This document shows, piece by piece, positions 35,691 through 44,833 of a stretch of DNA of 64,000 nt (positions within the stretch are counted from its first letter, which is position 1; every line of letters begins with the position of its first letter). A program made the translations under genes and the position numbers. The notes under the pieces are model-generated. The model did not search any database, was not told where the DNA came from, and saw only the letters and a program-made list of their open reading frames with translations. The stretch is from Candidatus Obscuribacterales bacterium. Lineage in GTDB: Bacteria; Cyanobacteriota; Vampirovibrionia; Obscuribacterales; Obscuribacteraceae. Location of the stretch: assembly GCA_019752635.1 (NCBI GenBank), contig JAIELX010000007.1:186001-250000 (forward strand), given 5' to 3'.

Positions 35691-35936
35691 CTAGTCTTCC
35701 ATATCCGCCATGACTGTGTCGAACGCATCGCCGGCACCGGACTCAGGTGTCGCGTAGACCACCGTACCGCTGCCATCGGCAGATTGGTCATCTTCGCCGG
35801 CAGCAGAAATGTCGCCGGCTTCGCCGCCGCCATCGGGTCGAAGACAGGCGTCTACCCCGGTTACCGCGAAGGCCGCAGCGGTGCTTAGCTGCATGGCGAG
35901 CGCCAGAAGTAGTATTTTGCAGGTCTTGCCCATCAT
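35691..35936 (-). CDS. Small secreted acidic protein
   Basis: An 81-residue protein from ATG 35936 (GGAGG nine bases upstream). It has a signal peptide (KTCKILLLALAMQLSTAAAFAV) followed by an Asp/Glu/Gly-rich mature part (GEDDQSADGSG, FDTVMADMED). No domain was recognised. It is convergent with the SRPBCC gene, nine bases between the stops. It contrasts with the basic small secreted proteins at 5829 and 12183. Function unknown. Confidence 0.68.
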   Translation of the reverse strand: MMGKTCKILLLALAMQLSTAAAFAVTGVDACLRPDGGGEAGDISAAGEDDQSADGSGTVVYATPESGAGDAFDTVMADMED

Positions 35937-36151
35937 TCCAGTAGCCTCCCGAAGGGTGCCATACCCTCTGCTCCTCAGAAACCACCATCGCCGGTGGTCT
36001 CCTGTATATTCCTCCAACTACCCGCATTCATGCTGAATCCAGGCGGCATTAAAGGCAATTAACCCAGATTCCAGAGTCCTTGTCAATAGAGAATTGGATA
36101 GGACCGGGACAGGGTCTAAAGCAGAACCGTTTATTCGCTTTCGGGAGTTTT

Positions 36152-37843
36152 TCAGCCCTGGAGAAGAGAGCGGCTCACGCCGCTGGTTCCCGGGGACAAA
36201 GAGTTGGAGTCCACCCGGACCTCAAAACTGAGACGCACGGAGAACTGGCGTTCAAAGAAGGCCTTCTTCTCCTTCAAAGCCCAAGTCTCAGGCTCCCAAC
36301 TTTCGCCCGGACGAATGAATATAAGCAGTGAAATCGAAGCCCTTTCGTTAGTGCGCGCCGGAGTGTAGTCGAGCTCAATACGCTGGACTACCTGACGATG
36401 GCTGCGGTCCAGCGCTTCGCCCAGCCGCAGAATGGAGGAGAGGTCGGCGACCATCTTCTTTTCCTGGACGCTGAGCAGCATATAGGGCTCGTGAGACTCT
36501 TTCGGCTCACTGCCTCGGTGGTAACGCGCGATGTTGGCTATGAGAGTAACTTCTTCTTCGGAATGCCCAAGCAGGCCACCGTTCTTGATCAGGTAATGCG
36601 AATGCTTGTGATGGCCGTTGCGCCCGACAAACATGCCAACGTCGTGAAGCATGGCGGCGGCGCGCAGCAAGTGCAGCGAACTCTCGTCGTAAGCCAGCAA
36701 CTTCAACTGTTTTAGCTTCTGAAAGAGTTGTTCGGTAAGATAGGTCACCTGCTCGGCGTGGTCGACACTGGTCTGGTATTTTTCCAGCAAGTGATAAATA
36801 CTTTTGGCACGGGGATTGAGGTGCTCGGTAAGTCCGGCTTGCAACCAGCCTTCCTGCAGAAACAAATCGACCACGGTTCCTTCGCGCAAGGCTGAATTGC
36901 AAACCATAATCTGACCGACATTGAGCGAACGCATCGCTTCTACCAGCACGATAGCGCCGGCAAGCACGGTGCGATTGCGGTCGGCGCTTACATCCTTAAT
37001 CTTCTCACCGGATAACGAACACTCCTCCAGGTACTGAACAATCTCTTCCAAATCGCTCAGCCCGAGCCGATACCCATGCAGGTCGTCGCCTTCTTCGCCC
37101 TTGCGCACCCGGTCAAGTTTAGCAAGCGCCTGCACGGTTCCTGAGGTTCCAATCAGTTGAGTGAATCCGCCGATATCGGCCAGGCGTGCAGAGGCCGGTC
37201 GCAGCATTCCGCGCACTTCATCGTGCAGCTCTCGAATTTCTTGAGACGTCGGCTTTTCTTTCTTGAAGAATCGCTGAGTCAGTCGAGCGGCCCCCAACTT
37301 ATATGATTCGGTGAACCAGGTGCGGTGCCGATCGGCAACAATGACTTCGGTGCTACCACCGCCGATATCAATGATTGCAAATTTACCTTTGATGTCGGGC
37401 ATGCTCCAAAGCACACCAAGGTAAATCAAGCGAGCCTCTTCTCTGCCGGAAATCATTCGCGCATCAAGCCCCAACTCTTCGCGAATTTTCAGCAGCACGG
37501 ACTCGCCGTTGTCGGATTCTCGCACTGCAGAAGTGGCAACCGCCACGATTCGCCGAGCCCCCTTTTGCGTCGCCTTATCCTGCATATCCTTCAAGATACG
37601 CAAAGCCGACGTCATCGCCGGAGCATCGATGGTGTGATTTGTCAGGGCACGGCGAAAGAAAGGTACAGCCTCCTTAACGCGTGTCACCACTTCAAAATTG
37701 TCGCGATCGAGAGACGCCTTACACACAATCATGTGAAAGGAGTTCGTACCCATATCAATGCACGCCAAAATCGGAGGTCCGGAGACTTCAGTGCCGCTTT
37801 GTTTCTGCCTGCTTCTATTGACAGCGGCCATGCTTGCATCCAT
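36152..37843 (-). CDS. ppx: Ppx/GppA phosphatase with C-terminal HD domain
   Basis: A 563-residue enzyme. The actin-like ATPase fold begins ACIDMGTNSFHMIV and has VATSAVRESDNG, ISGREEARLIY, the phosphate loop IDIGGGSTEV, and GTSGTVQALAK. The C-terminal helical part carries HDVGMFVGRNGHHKHSHYLI and HD-type ligands. It would degrade polyphosphate and/or hydrolyse pppGpp. Length is a little above the usual 500-520. ATG 37843 is used; ATG 37831 is possible. It is alone on the minus strand. Function as exopolyphosphatase rather than GppA is not decided by sequence. Confidence 0.9.
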   Translation of the reverse strand: MDASMAAVNRSRQKQSGTEVSGPPILACIDMGTNSFHMIVCKASLDRDNFEVVTRVKEAVPFFRRALTNHTIDAPAMTSALRILKDMQDKATQKGARRIVAVATSAVRESDNGESVLLKIREELGLDARMISGREEARLIYLGVLWSMPDIKGKFAIIDIGGGSTEVIVADRHRTWFTESYKLGAARLTQRFFKKEKPTSQEIRELHDEVRGMLRPASARLADIGGFTQLIGTSGTVQALAKLDRVRKGEEGDDLHGYRLGLSDLEEIVQYLEECSLSGEKIKDVSADRNRTVLAGAIVLVEAMRSLNVGQIMVCNSALREGTVVDLFLQEGWLQAGLTEHLNPRAKSIYHLLEKYQTSVDHAEQVTYLTEQLFQKLKQLKLLAYDESSLHLLRAAAMLHDVGMFVGRNGHHKHSHYLIKNGGLLGHSEEEVTLIANIARYHRGSEPKESHEPYMLLSVQEKKMVADLSSILRLGEALDRSHRQVVQRIELDYTPARTNERASISLLIFIRPGESWEPETWALKEKKAFFERQFSVRLSFEVRVDSNSLSPGTSGVSRSLLQG

Positions 37844-38033
37844 GCCGGGGTTGCGTCGCGTTTACCACAGCCGCTTAGCCGCGGCCGATTAGTAAGGTAG
37901 CACGAATAGCCCGCCTTTTTAAGTGCAGGCGGTCCCCGGGGCGGAAATAACGACCGGCGCCCCGGCGTCCGGCTCGTTGCGGGGCGAAAGCAGTCTGTTA
38001 TTATCTGTTGCTGAAAACGAACGAGGGCCAGTC

Positions 38034-39176
38034 ATGCTCACCAGAGAGGAGCTTCTCCCGAACCGGATTCCGGAGAACCTGACAGCGGCGCAATACTATG
38101 AGCTAGGCCTTCGCTTTCGATTGGCCGGTCACACCGCTCTGGCAAAAGGGGCCCTTCAACGAGTCCTTTCCTCTGCGGAAAACAGCCCCTACGGTCGCAA
38201 AGCCGCAGTAGTGCTGAGAAGCCAATTGCCGGTTAACAACGTGCCCGAAAGCGCAGAAGAGAAGAACATTTCCGCCTACAACCTCATGCAATCGGACCCG
38301 GCGGAAGCAAAGCGATTGTTTGAAGAACTGATGAATCAGCATCCTGACTTTGAGTGGCCGTTTTCGAACTATGCGTGGATGATGGTTAATGAAGGCAATT
38401 TGAACAAAGCGCACAGTTTGTCGCGCTACTTATTGGCGCTCAATCCTGACCACTTGCGCTCGATTCACCTGGCAATGCAAATTGCGCTGATGCAAGACCG
38501 CAAGAACGACGCATTGGAACTGGCAAAGCGAGGGCTGAAAGCCTCCGGGGGCGATCCGGATTTCGCCGGACTGGTGCAAGGATTGTTATCTCACATCAAA
38601 GGGAAGCCACCGGATTCGATACCACAGTTGTCGAGTGCGGAAGAATACTTCGACCTAGGTTGCTGGTTCGACGCTTACGGAAAAATACGGTTGGCGCAGG
38701 AAGCATTAGACAAAGCTATAGAGTGCGACTGCGACTGCGAAATCGCCGACCGGGTAAGAAAGCATAAGCAATCGTACCTGCCAGTCAACCCGGTGCCAGC
38801 GGCAGCGGAGCAGATGTTACAGGAGGCGTTCGCGGAACCCGATACAGCGCTGTCAGCGCAGACTCTTCGGCAATTGCTTCACGACTATCCCGATTTTGAA
38901 ACTCCGGTCATCGCACTGGCCACCTTAGCGCTGCAAGCAAGTCAGTTTGAGCAGTGCGAACAATATGCAAGAAAAGCGCTGTCGATAAATGCTCGCAGCG
39001 AGCCGGCGCTGATTATCCTGCTCAAGTTGTACTTGATGCAGGATCGATTCGAACAGGCACTGAAACTGCTCGACACCGAATTTCCGGCGCACGCTGACCG
39101 TTCTTTGACAATGGACTTAATCAAAGCTCAATGCGAGCTGGGTCTGTATGATAAAAGTCGGGTCACCCGCCACTGA
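38034..39176 (+). CDS. TPR-repeat protein
   Basis: A 380-residue soluble protein from ATG 38034 (GAGGG seven bases upstream). It begins with a conserved-looking segment TAAQYYELGLRFRLAGHTALAKGALQRVL. Multiple TPR units follow, with two similar halves (about 20-200 and 205-380), as shown by AEEYFDLGCWFDAYGKIRLAQEALDKAIE in the second half. It resembles the N-terminal element (AEEFYAAGRRYLMAGLLGSAESCFKKCLE) of the protein at 44834. Partner unknown. Confidence 0.78.
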   Translation: MLTREELLPNRIPENLTAAQYYELGLRFRLAGHTALAKGALQRVLSSAENSPYGRKAAVVLRSQLPVNNVPESAEEKNISAYNLMQSDPAEAKRLFEELMNQHPDFEWPFSNYAWMMVNEGNLNKAHSLSRYLLALNPDHLRSIHLAMQIALMQDRKNDALELAKRGLKASGGDPDFAGLVQGLLSHIKGKPPDSIPQLSSAEEYFDLGCWFDAYGKIRLAQEALDKAIECDCDCEIADRVRKHKQSYLPVNPVPAAAEQMLQEAFAEPDTALSAQTLRQLLHDYPDFETPVIALATLALQASQFEQCEQYARKALSINARSEPALIILLKLYLMQDRFEQALKLLDTEFPAHADRSLTMDLIKAQCELGLYDKSRVTRH

Positions 39177-39214
39177 TATTTGCGCGTAACAGCCAAGCGC
39201 CACGATAGCGTTTT

Positions 39215-40690
39215 CTAACCCGGCCCGGGCGTAGCCGGCGACGAAATAGTTTTGAGAATATTGTCGGCAGCGGTTCTACCGGAGCGAATACAGTCAGGCA
39301 GGCCAACGCCGCGGTACGCGTTACCGGCAAGCGCCAATCCGGGAAGCGCAGACACGCGTTGCTCGATTTGACTAACAAGATCAAGATGGCCGATATGATA
39401 CTGCGGCATTGCGCGAGGATACCTGGTAATCAACGACAACATCGGCACAGCGTCTATACCCATGTAGGTATGAAGGTCTTCCCAGACCAGACACTCAGTT
39501 TGCTCATCGGTAAAATCGAACAAATCAGTTTGCAGTGCACCGCCGATAAAGACACGCAAAATGGCCTGGTCCGGCGGACAACGCCCGGGAAACTTGATGC
39601 TTGAGAAACTGCACGCCAGGATATTGCGCTTTTCCGTAATCGGAACGACGAAACCAAAGCCATCCATCGGGTGAGGAATATCGCGGCGATTGTAAATCAA
39701 ATTCAGCACCGCCGATGATGCATACTGAATCTTCTTCAGTTTTTGCGACAGATCCGGATCCATGCCGGCAAGCAGGTCTCCGGCAGTGTAAGACGGCGAA
39801 GCGATAACAACGGCGTCGCACGGCAAAATGCTGCCCCGAGCCAAGACGACATCGAACGCTTTGCCGCGCACCCCCTTCTCCACAGCGACCACGGCCGACT
39901 GGTAGCGCATGTGCGCCGGTCCCAATGCTTCCACAGCCTTATCTACCAGCTGGCCTAGCCCGCGCTCCAAAGAGGCGAACATGCTGTAGCGCGCGCCGGA
40001 ATCACCGTTGTTTCTGCGGGTAGCGGAAAGTCCCCTAATGAGGCTACCGTGCTTCTGCTCGAGATCCATAAACCGCGGCATCGTTGCGCGCAAGCTTAGC
40101 AGCTCGGGATCCGCAGTGTAGACGCCGCCGAGCATCGGCTGAGCTATGCGGTCCAGCGCTTCTTGCCCGAGCCTCCGTCGCACGAACTGCGCCAAACTTT
40201 CATCGGTGTTCGGTGGTGCCTTCGGAACAAAAAGTTCCATCGCCATGCGCATCTTGCCGGACCACGAAAACAATTCGGAAGAAAAGAAAGGTCCCAATTG
40301 AGTCGGAGCCAACATCGCAAATCCAGCCGGCAGTGGATGAAGCTTATTATTGAATGCAACAAAGCTGCTTCGGCACTCAGGATTAGTGCCTATGATCTGG
40401 TCCTCCAAGCCAAGATCCTTACAAAACTGCAACGCCTCGGGCTTTTCGGTCAAAAACGAATCCGGTCCTAACTCAAGGATAAAATCATCCACATGGTAGG
40501 TGCTGATCGAGCCGCCAGCTTTGCCAAACCGCTCCAGAACCAGCAGTTCAACGTTGGAACGATTGCCCAACCCCTGCTTAAGATAATAAGCTGCTGCAAG
40601 CCCGGCGATGCCGCTACCGATAACGACGATGCGGCAGACATCTTGTCCTTCCGCCTTCTCGCTCGTTTGCCCGACGACTCCGCCCGCCAT
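39215..40690 (-). CDS. hemG: Protoporphyrinogen oxidase (FAD-dependent)
   Basis: A 491-residue flavoenzyme of the heme pathway (also called HemY in Gram-positives), oxidising protoporphyrinogen IX. It has the Rossmann motif IGSGIAGLAAAY at about 24-35, followed by FGKAGGSISTY and LELGPDSFLTEKP. The C-terminus carries GNAYRGVGLPDCIRSGRTAAD, the FAD-contact motif of the family. It overlaps the hemE stop by one base (TAATG), so the two are coupled. The oxygen-dependent class is inferred from sequence. Confidence 0.92.
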   Translation of the reverse strand: MAGGVVGQTSEKAEGQDVCRIVVIGSGIAGLAAAYYLKQGLGNRSNVELLVLERFGKAGGSISTYHVDDFILELGPDSFLTEKPEALQFCKDLGLEDQIIGTNPECRSSFVAFNNKLHPLPAGFAMLAPTQLGPFFSSELFSWSGKMRMAMELFVPKAPPNTDESLAQFVRRRLGQEALDRIAQPMLGGVYTADPELLSLRATMPRFMDLEQKHGSLIRGLSATRRNNGDSGARYSMFASLERGLGQLVDKAVEALGPAHMRYQSAVVAVEKGVRGKAFDVVLARGSILPCDAVVIASPSYTAGDLLAGMDPDLSQKLKKIQYASSAVLNLIYNRRDIPHPMDGFGFVVPITEKRNILACSFSSIKFPGRCPPDQAILRVFIGGALQTDLFDFTDEQTECLVWEDLHTYMGIDAVPMLSLITRYPRAMPQYHIGHLDLVSQIEQRVSALPGLALAGNAYRGVGLPDCIRSGRTAADNILKTISSPATPGPG

Positions 40691-41817
40691 TAAGTGTCGC
40701 CACCACCTGAAGTGTCGGAATTACCGGAACTGAAACGGTGAACCAGATCCACCAGAAATTTGGCATTGTCCACGCTGGTCGGAGGCAGAACACCATGCCC
40801 GAGATTGAAGATGTGCCCGGGGTCCCCGACCATGTCCCGCAAAATCCCCTCCGCCTTCCGGCGGATAGTTTCACGATCCGCCAGTAGCGCTACAGGGTCC
40901 AGATTGCCCTGAATTGCCACTTCATTACCAAGTCTGCGTCTGGCTTCCTTCATGTTCATGCGCCAGTCGACGCCGATAACATCCCCGCCGGCGTCTCTCA
41001 TCGCTTCGAGCAGGCAAGCGGTTCCGGTGCCGAAGTGAATTACGGGAACACCCGGAGTCAGTCCGGCGATCAACCGTTTGGCATGTGGAAACACATAGTC
41101 CATATAGTCATCGACGCTCAGGGCACCAACCCAACTGTCGAAGATCTGCAGCGCTTGCGCGCCAGCATCAGCCTGGGCATTGAGATAATCAACGGACAAG
41201 TCGACAATATGCGAAAGCAGCTTGTGCCACGATTCGGATTGGCAGTACATCAGAGTCTTGGTGTTTTCGTAATTGCGGGACGATCCACCTTCAATCAGGT
41301 AGGACGCCATCGTAAACGGGGCTCCGGCAAAACCAATCAAAGGTACATTAGCCGGCAGTTCTCGCCGCGTAATACGGATAGCTTCCAGCACATAGGAAAA
41401 TGCTTCACGAGCATCAAGCCTCGGCAATTTATCGATGTCGGCCGCGGTACGCACAGGTCTTGCGATGACAGGTCCTTCGCCTTTGACATAGTCGAGTCCG
41501 TTGCCGAAAGCATCAAGCGGCAGCAAGATATCGGCAAAAATTATTGCGGCATCAACCTCCAGCTGATTGACCGCATGCACCGTAACTTGCGCGGCTAATT
41601 CCGGTGTCTTGCACAATTCAAGCAAACCAACCTTGCTGCGAATTTCGCGAAACTCAGCCTGGTAGCGACCGGCCTGCCGCATCAGCCAAACCGGCGTGTA
41701 CGGCGTCTTCTCACGACGGCAAGCCTTCATGAAAGCGCTCTCGCGCAATTGCGGCGTTAGCCCGCAATCGTGGTCGCGAGCCGTGGATAAAGAACTATTG
41801 CGGGAATCGGGCAACAA
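40690..41817 (-). CDS. hemE: Uroporphyrinogen III decarboxylase
   Basis: About 375 residues, decarboxylating uroporphyrinogen III to coproporphyrinogen III. It shows TPVWLMRQAGRYQAEFRE (UROD signature 1), FADILLPLDAFG, the invariant Gly-phenylalanine-ala patch GFAGAPFTMASYLIEGG, and FNLGHGVLP near the C-terminus. The start is set at TTG 41817 (or 41814) with AGGAG 5-8 bases upstream. A much longer open frame upstream is not supported by the family length. It is followed directly by hemG. Confidence 0.93.
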   Translation of the reverse strand: MLPDSRNSSLSTARDHDCGLTPQLRESAFMKACRREKTPYTPVWLMRQAGRYQAEFREIRSKVGLLELCKTPELAAQVTVHAVNQLEVDAAIIFADILLPLDAFGNGLDYVKGEGPVIARPVRTAADIDKLPRLDAREAFSYVLEAIRITRRELPANVPLIGFAGAPFTMASYLIEGGSSRNYENTKTLMYCQSESWHKLLSHIVDLSVDYLNAQADAGAQALQIFDSWVGALSVDDYMDYVFPHAKRLIAGLTPGVPVIHFGTGTACLLEAMRDAGGDVIGVDWRMNMKEARRRLGNEVAIQGNLDPVALLADRETIRRKAEGILRDMVGDPGHIFNLGHGVLPPTSVDNAKFLVDLVHRFSSGNSDTSGGGDT

Positions 41818-41974
41818 ACGCACTCCTACATGAAAGACTGTTCGTGGTTGATTCTCCTGAGTTCTGATAGTATCGCACAATAAAACCTGAAGGCATCGTC
41901 CCTTCGGTGTTCTGTAAAATGACTGGCGTAAAGTACGCAGCCGGACTGTTATCAAGAGGCCCAAGTAGAGCAAC

Positions 41975-43033
41975 ATGAATATCAAGACTGCTATCCAGAT
42001 TGCCGTAGGCGTCAGCTTCGTCTGGATGACCCAGGGTTCAGCCGCACGGGCCGAAGAATCAGCCGATGCCTTGATCGACCGGGGCGATGCCATGATGCAA
42101 CGCTCGAACTTCAAGGCGGCAGCCGGTGCATTCCGCGAGGCTATCAGAATCAATCCGGACAGCGCCAAGGCCCACCTCAAATTGGGCGCGGCACTGGCAG
42201 CGCAAGATGATTACGAGACCGCGATTCTGGAGGAAAAGACCTCTTTGAAGCTCGACCCGCAAGGATTCCTTCCGCACATAGTGCTCGGACAAATTTATGC
42301 GAACCAGCAAAAGATTCCCGAATCCATTGCAGAGCTGAAAAAGGCAGTCGAAATCAAGCCGACAAGTTTCGGAGCGCACAAAGATCTAGCGATCGCATAT
42401 ATCTCCGGCGGCAAATTTGATGAAGCACTCCCCGAGCTGCGTAAAGCTATAGAACTGAAGCCGGACAAGGCCGAGCCGCACTTGAAACTTGGCATCATTC
42501 TGTCCAAGAAGGGCAGCACCAAAGAAGCGATTAAAGAAATCGAAGAATCGATCAAGATTGAGCCGCGCGACCCGGAAGGTCACGTCGCACTGGCAAACGT
42601 AATTCTGGAGTCCGGCGATATCGAGGGATCTGTCCCTGCTTTCAAAGAAGCACTGAAGCTGGCGCCCGGTCATCCAAACGCAATAAGTGGATACGGCTGG
42701 GTCCAAGCGGAGAAAGGCTTCACCATGGAAGGCATCAAAGCGCAACGCAAGGCGCTGAAAATTTTCCCAGCCTTCCTACCTGGTTACGTAAGGCTGGCCG
42801 ACTTGCTGCAAAAAACCGGCGACAACAAAGGCGCCGAGGACCAGTACGCAATTGCGCTGAAGATCAGCCCCGACGACGTCGGTGTCCGTACCTCATACGC
42901 GAAGCTTTTGGAAAAGACCGGAAAGAAAACAGAAGCACGCGCAGAATACAAAAAAGTGCTGGAAAAGTCGCCGACCTTCAAACCCGCGTCAGATGCCCTG
43001 GCTGCGTTGGACAAGGAACCGAAAACCAAGTAA
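41975..43033 (+). CDS. Exported TPR-repeat protein
   Basis: A 352-residue protein with a signal peptide (IQIAVGVSFVWMTQGSAARAEE) and about nine canonical TPRs from residue 30 to the end (for example ADALIDRGDAMMQRSNFKAA and AEPHLKLGIILSKKGSTKEAI). It is regular over its whole length and likely forms a superhelix for protein binding outside the cytoplasm. It is divergent from hemE; 157 bases lie between the two starts. No specific partner is indicated. Confidence 0.88.
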   Translation: MNIKTAIQIAVGVSFVWMTQGSAARAEESADALIDRGDAMMQRSNFKAAAGAFREAIRINPDSAKAHLKLGAALAAQDDYETAILEEKTSLKLDPQGFLPHIVLGQIYANQQKIPESIAELKKAVEIKPTSFGAHKDLAIAYISGGKFDEALPELRKAIELKPDKAEPHLKLGIILSKKGSTKEAIKEIEESIKIEPRDPEGHVALANVILESGDIEGSVPAFKEALKLAPGHPNAISGYGWVQAEKGFTMEGIKAQRKALKIFPAFLPGYVRLADLLQKTGDNKGAEDQYAIALKISPDDVGVRTSYAKLLEKTGKKTEARAEYKKVLEKSPTFKPASDALAALDKEPKTK

Positions 43034-43057
43034 CGACATTTTGGATTTGTGTTAACA

Positions 43058-43086
43058 GAAGGGCGGCATACAATGTGTCGCCCTTC
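43058..43086 (+). other. Perfect 8-bp hairpin between TPR gene and folX
   Basis: GAAGGGCG (43058-43065) and CGCCCTTC (43079-43086) enclose a 13-nt loop. It follows the TPR stop by about 25 bases and precedes the folX start by 20. No T-run follows, so it may be an attenuator or weak terminator rather than a strong one. Confidence 0.45.
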
Positions 43087-43106
43087 GCATTATAAAGGCA
43101 AGCACA

Positions 43107-43481
43107 GTGATCATTAAAATAAAGAACATGCGCTTACGCGCCATCGTGGGCGTCAATCCCTGGGAGCGAACCGACAAGCAAGCCATTATAGTGAACGTTG
43201 AAATTGAGTTCGACGGTGAGCGCGCTGCAACATCGGATGATATTGCGGACACCCTCGACTATCGCACCATCGGTCGCAAGATTGTGGACCTGGTGGAAAA
43301 CTCGCAGTTCTATTTGATTGAAACGATGGCCGATCAAATTTTGCGGTCCGTGCTGGAAGAACCGCTTGTCCAGCGCGTCCGCGTCGAAGTTGACAAACCC
43401 TTCGCAGTGAAGTGCGCCGATTCGACATCAGTAGAAGTCTCACACGACCGTCGCACCGCCGGCAATACCACCACAGCCTAA
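43107..43481 (+). CDS. folX: Dihydroneopterin aldolase/epimerase family (FolX-like)
   Basis: A 124-residue enzyme of the FolB/FolX family, which forms octameric barrels and acts on dihydroneopterin (triphosphate). The sequence follows FolX more closely than FolB: IKIKNMRLRAIVGVNPWERTDKQAIIVNVEI, TSDDIADTLDYRTIGRKI, VENSQFYLIETMA and VDKPFAVKCADSTSVEVS. FolX is dihydroneopterin triphosphate 2'-epimerase, feeding tetrahydromonapterin synthesis. A FolM-like reductase is encoded at 56001. The start is GTG at 43107 with AAGG eight bases upstream. FolB activity is not excluded. Confidence 0.78.
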   Translation: MIIKIKNMRLRAIVGVNPWERTDKQAIIVNVEIEFDGERAATSDDIADTLDYRTIGRKIVDLVENSQFYLIETMADQILRSVLEEPLVQRVRVEVDKPFAVKCADSTSVEVSHDRRTAGNTTTA

Positions 43482-43730
43482 CTCTTCGGTCTCTCCGTCG
43501 CACGTATCGCAACGGTGTCAGCTCTTAACGCCGAAATAGCCGATCGTACGAGCAAATAGCGGACCGCGGTCGGGAATCGTACTATTGCCTGGTTTGGTCC
43601 AAGAGTTTGTGGGAGAACTACGCAAAAATCACCGCCTATCTGCGTAAATCACGCAATCCGGAAAAGCTGAGATTGAAATAAACTACTTACCGCAGGGTTG
43701 GTTTCCCGCAGTTTCTTTTTGGAGTGCCGC

Positions 43731-44783
43731 ATGGACAATTACGATCAGATACCCGTACGTCAAGACGAGGCCGCAGATGGAGCACGGTCTGCGCTTTCGG
43801 GCGAATTCTCGGCAATGGGTGGCGCAGACGAGCCGCCGAAACTGAAACCGACCGGCGAGGGCAGTTCCGTTCTAAGACCGCCAGGTATTCCAACTATTCC
43901 CGTGCCATCCGACACCACTCCGGCAACGCCTCGAGTTGAGGCACCGCCCCGCGTTGAGGCGCCGCCCGCTGTGGTCAGGCCCGTCGACGCTCAAGCCGGA
44001 CGAGTGACCGAAGTAGTCAATGCACTGAAGGACGTTAACGCCACCCAACAACAAGTGGCCCGCAAAATCGAAACCGCATTTAAGGCGGAGCCAGACCGTG
44101 CCTCCATGTCGAAGCTCGCCGACCGCATCAACACGGAGCTGAAAGGCACTGGTATCTACTTGGATTTCCACGCCTATCGAAATCACCGCACGAACAACGC
44201 CGTAACCGTCATCAGTCCCTCAGGCCGTCCGTACGAGCTGGCCCTTGGACCGGGAACGGGACTGGCACCCAAAGTTGATGCTCCTGCGCCCACTCGGACG
44301 GACGTCCCTGCGGTTCGCACCGATGCGTCCACACCGGCACTGCGTCCGACAGCACCGACATCCCCCTTCAGCCCCCGACTTGATGTCCCTGTCGTACCGA
44401 AAACTGATGTGCCACCGCCGACAAGCACCTCGCCTTTTGTTCCGCGAGTTGAAGCGCCCCCCGCCACGCGTACTGATGCACCGCCGCCCGTAGCACCAGT
44501 CGATGACGGATCGGACCGAAAAGTTACCGACGTCGCCAACACGCTCAATTCCCGAACGGCACAAGACCAGGTGATCAAGAAACTTGAACTGGCCTTCAGA
44601 ACGGAACCGGATCGCGCAGCCATGGCCGACCTGGCCAATCTAATCAACGGCAAACTCAAAGGTACGGGCATCTCCATAGACGTGCATCCTTACCGCAGTC
44701 ATCGAACTAACATGGCGATTACGGTCTCCGGTACAGGACGCACCTATGAAGTATTCATAGGACCTGGAACAGGCCGCCGTTGA
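43731..44783 (+). CDS. Protein with duplicated unknown domain joined by Pro-rich linkers
   Basis: A 350-residue protein from ATG 43731 (GGAG six bases upstream). Two copies of an approximately 85-residue domain (about 95-183 and 263-350) share the order V(T)(E/D)V, KIE(T/L)AF, EPDRA(S/A)M, LKGTGI, YR(N/S)HRTN, ITV or TVIS and GPGTG. They are separated by Pro/Thr/Ala-rich linkers with APPRVEAPP-like units. No signal peptide is visible. I recognise no family. Confidence 0.72.
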   Translation: MDNYDQIPVRQDEAADGARSALSGEFSAMGGADEPPKLKPTGEGSSVLRPPGIPTIPVPSDTTPATPRVEAPPRVEAPPAVVRPVDAQAGRVTEVVNALKDVNATQQQVARKIETAFKAEPDRASMSKLADRINTELKGTGIYLDFHAYRNHRTNNAVTVISPSGRPYELALGPGTGLAPKVDAPAPTRTDVPAVRTDASTPALRPTAPTSPFSPRLDVPVVPKTDVPPPTSTSPFVPRVEAPPATRTDAPPPVAPVDDGSDRKVTDVANTLNSRTAQDQVIKKLELAFRTEPDRAAMADLANLINGKLKGTGISIDVHPYRSHRTNMAITVSGTGRTYEVFIGPGTGRR

Positions 44784-44833
44784 GAAGACCGAAATCCTTG
44801 CCGCCGAGCCGGATACAACGTCGTGAGTAGCGC

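Noticed and set aside
41818..42180. Long N-terminal extension of hemE
   Set aside because: Family members begin close to the TPVWLMRQAGRY signature and a ribosome site supports TTG near 41817; the extension runs through the divergent promoter and into the TPR gene.
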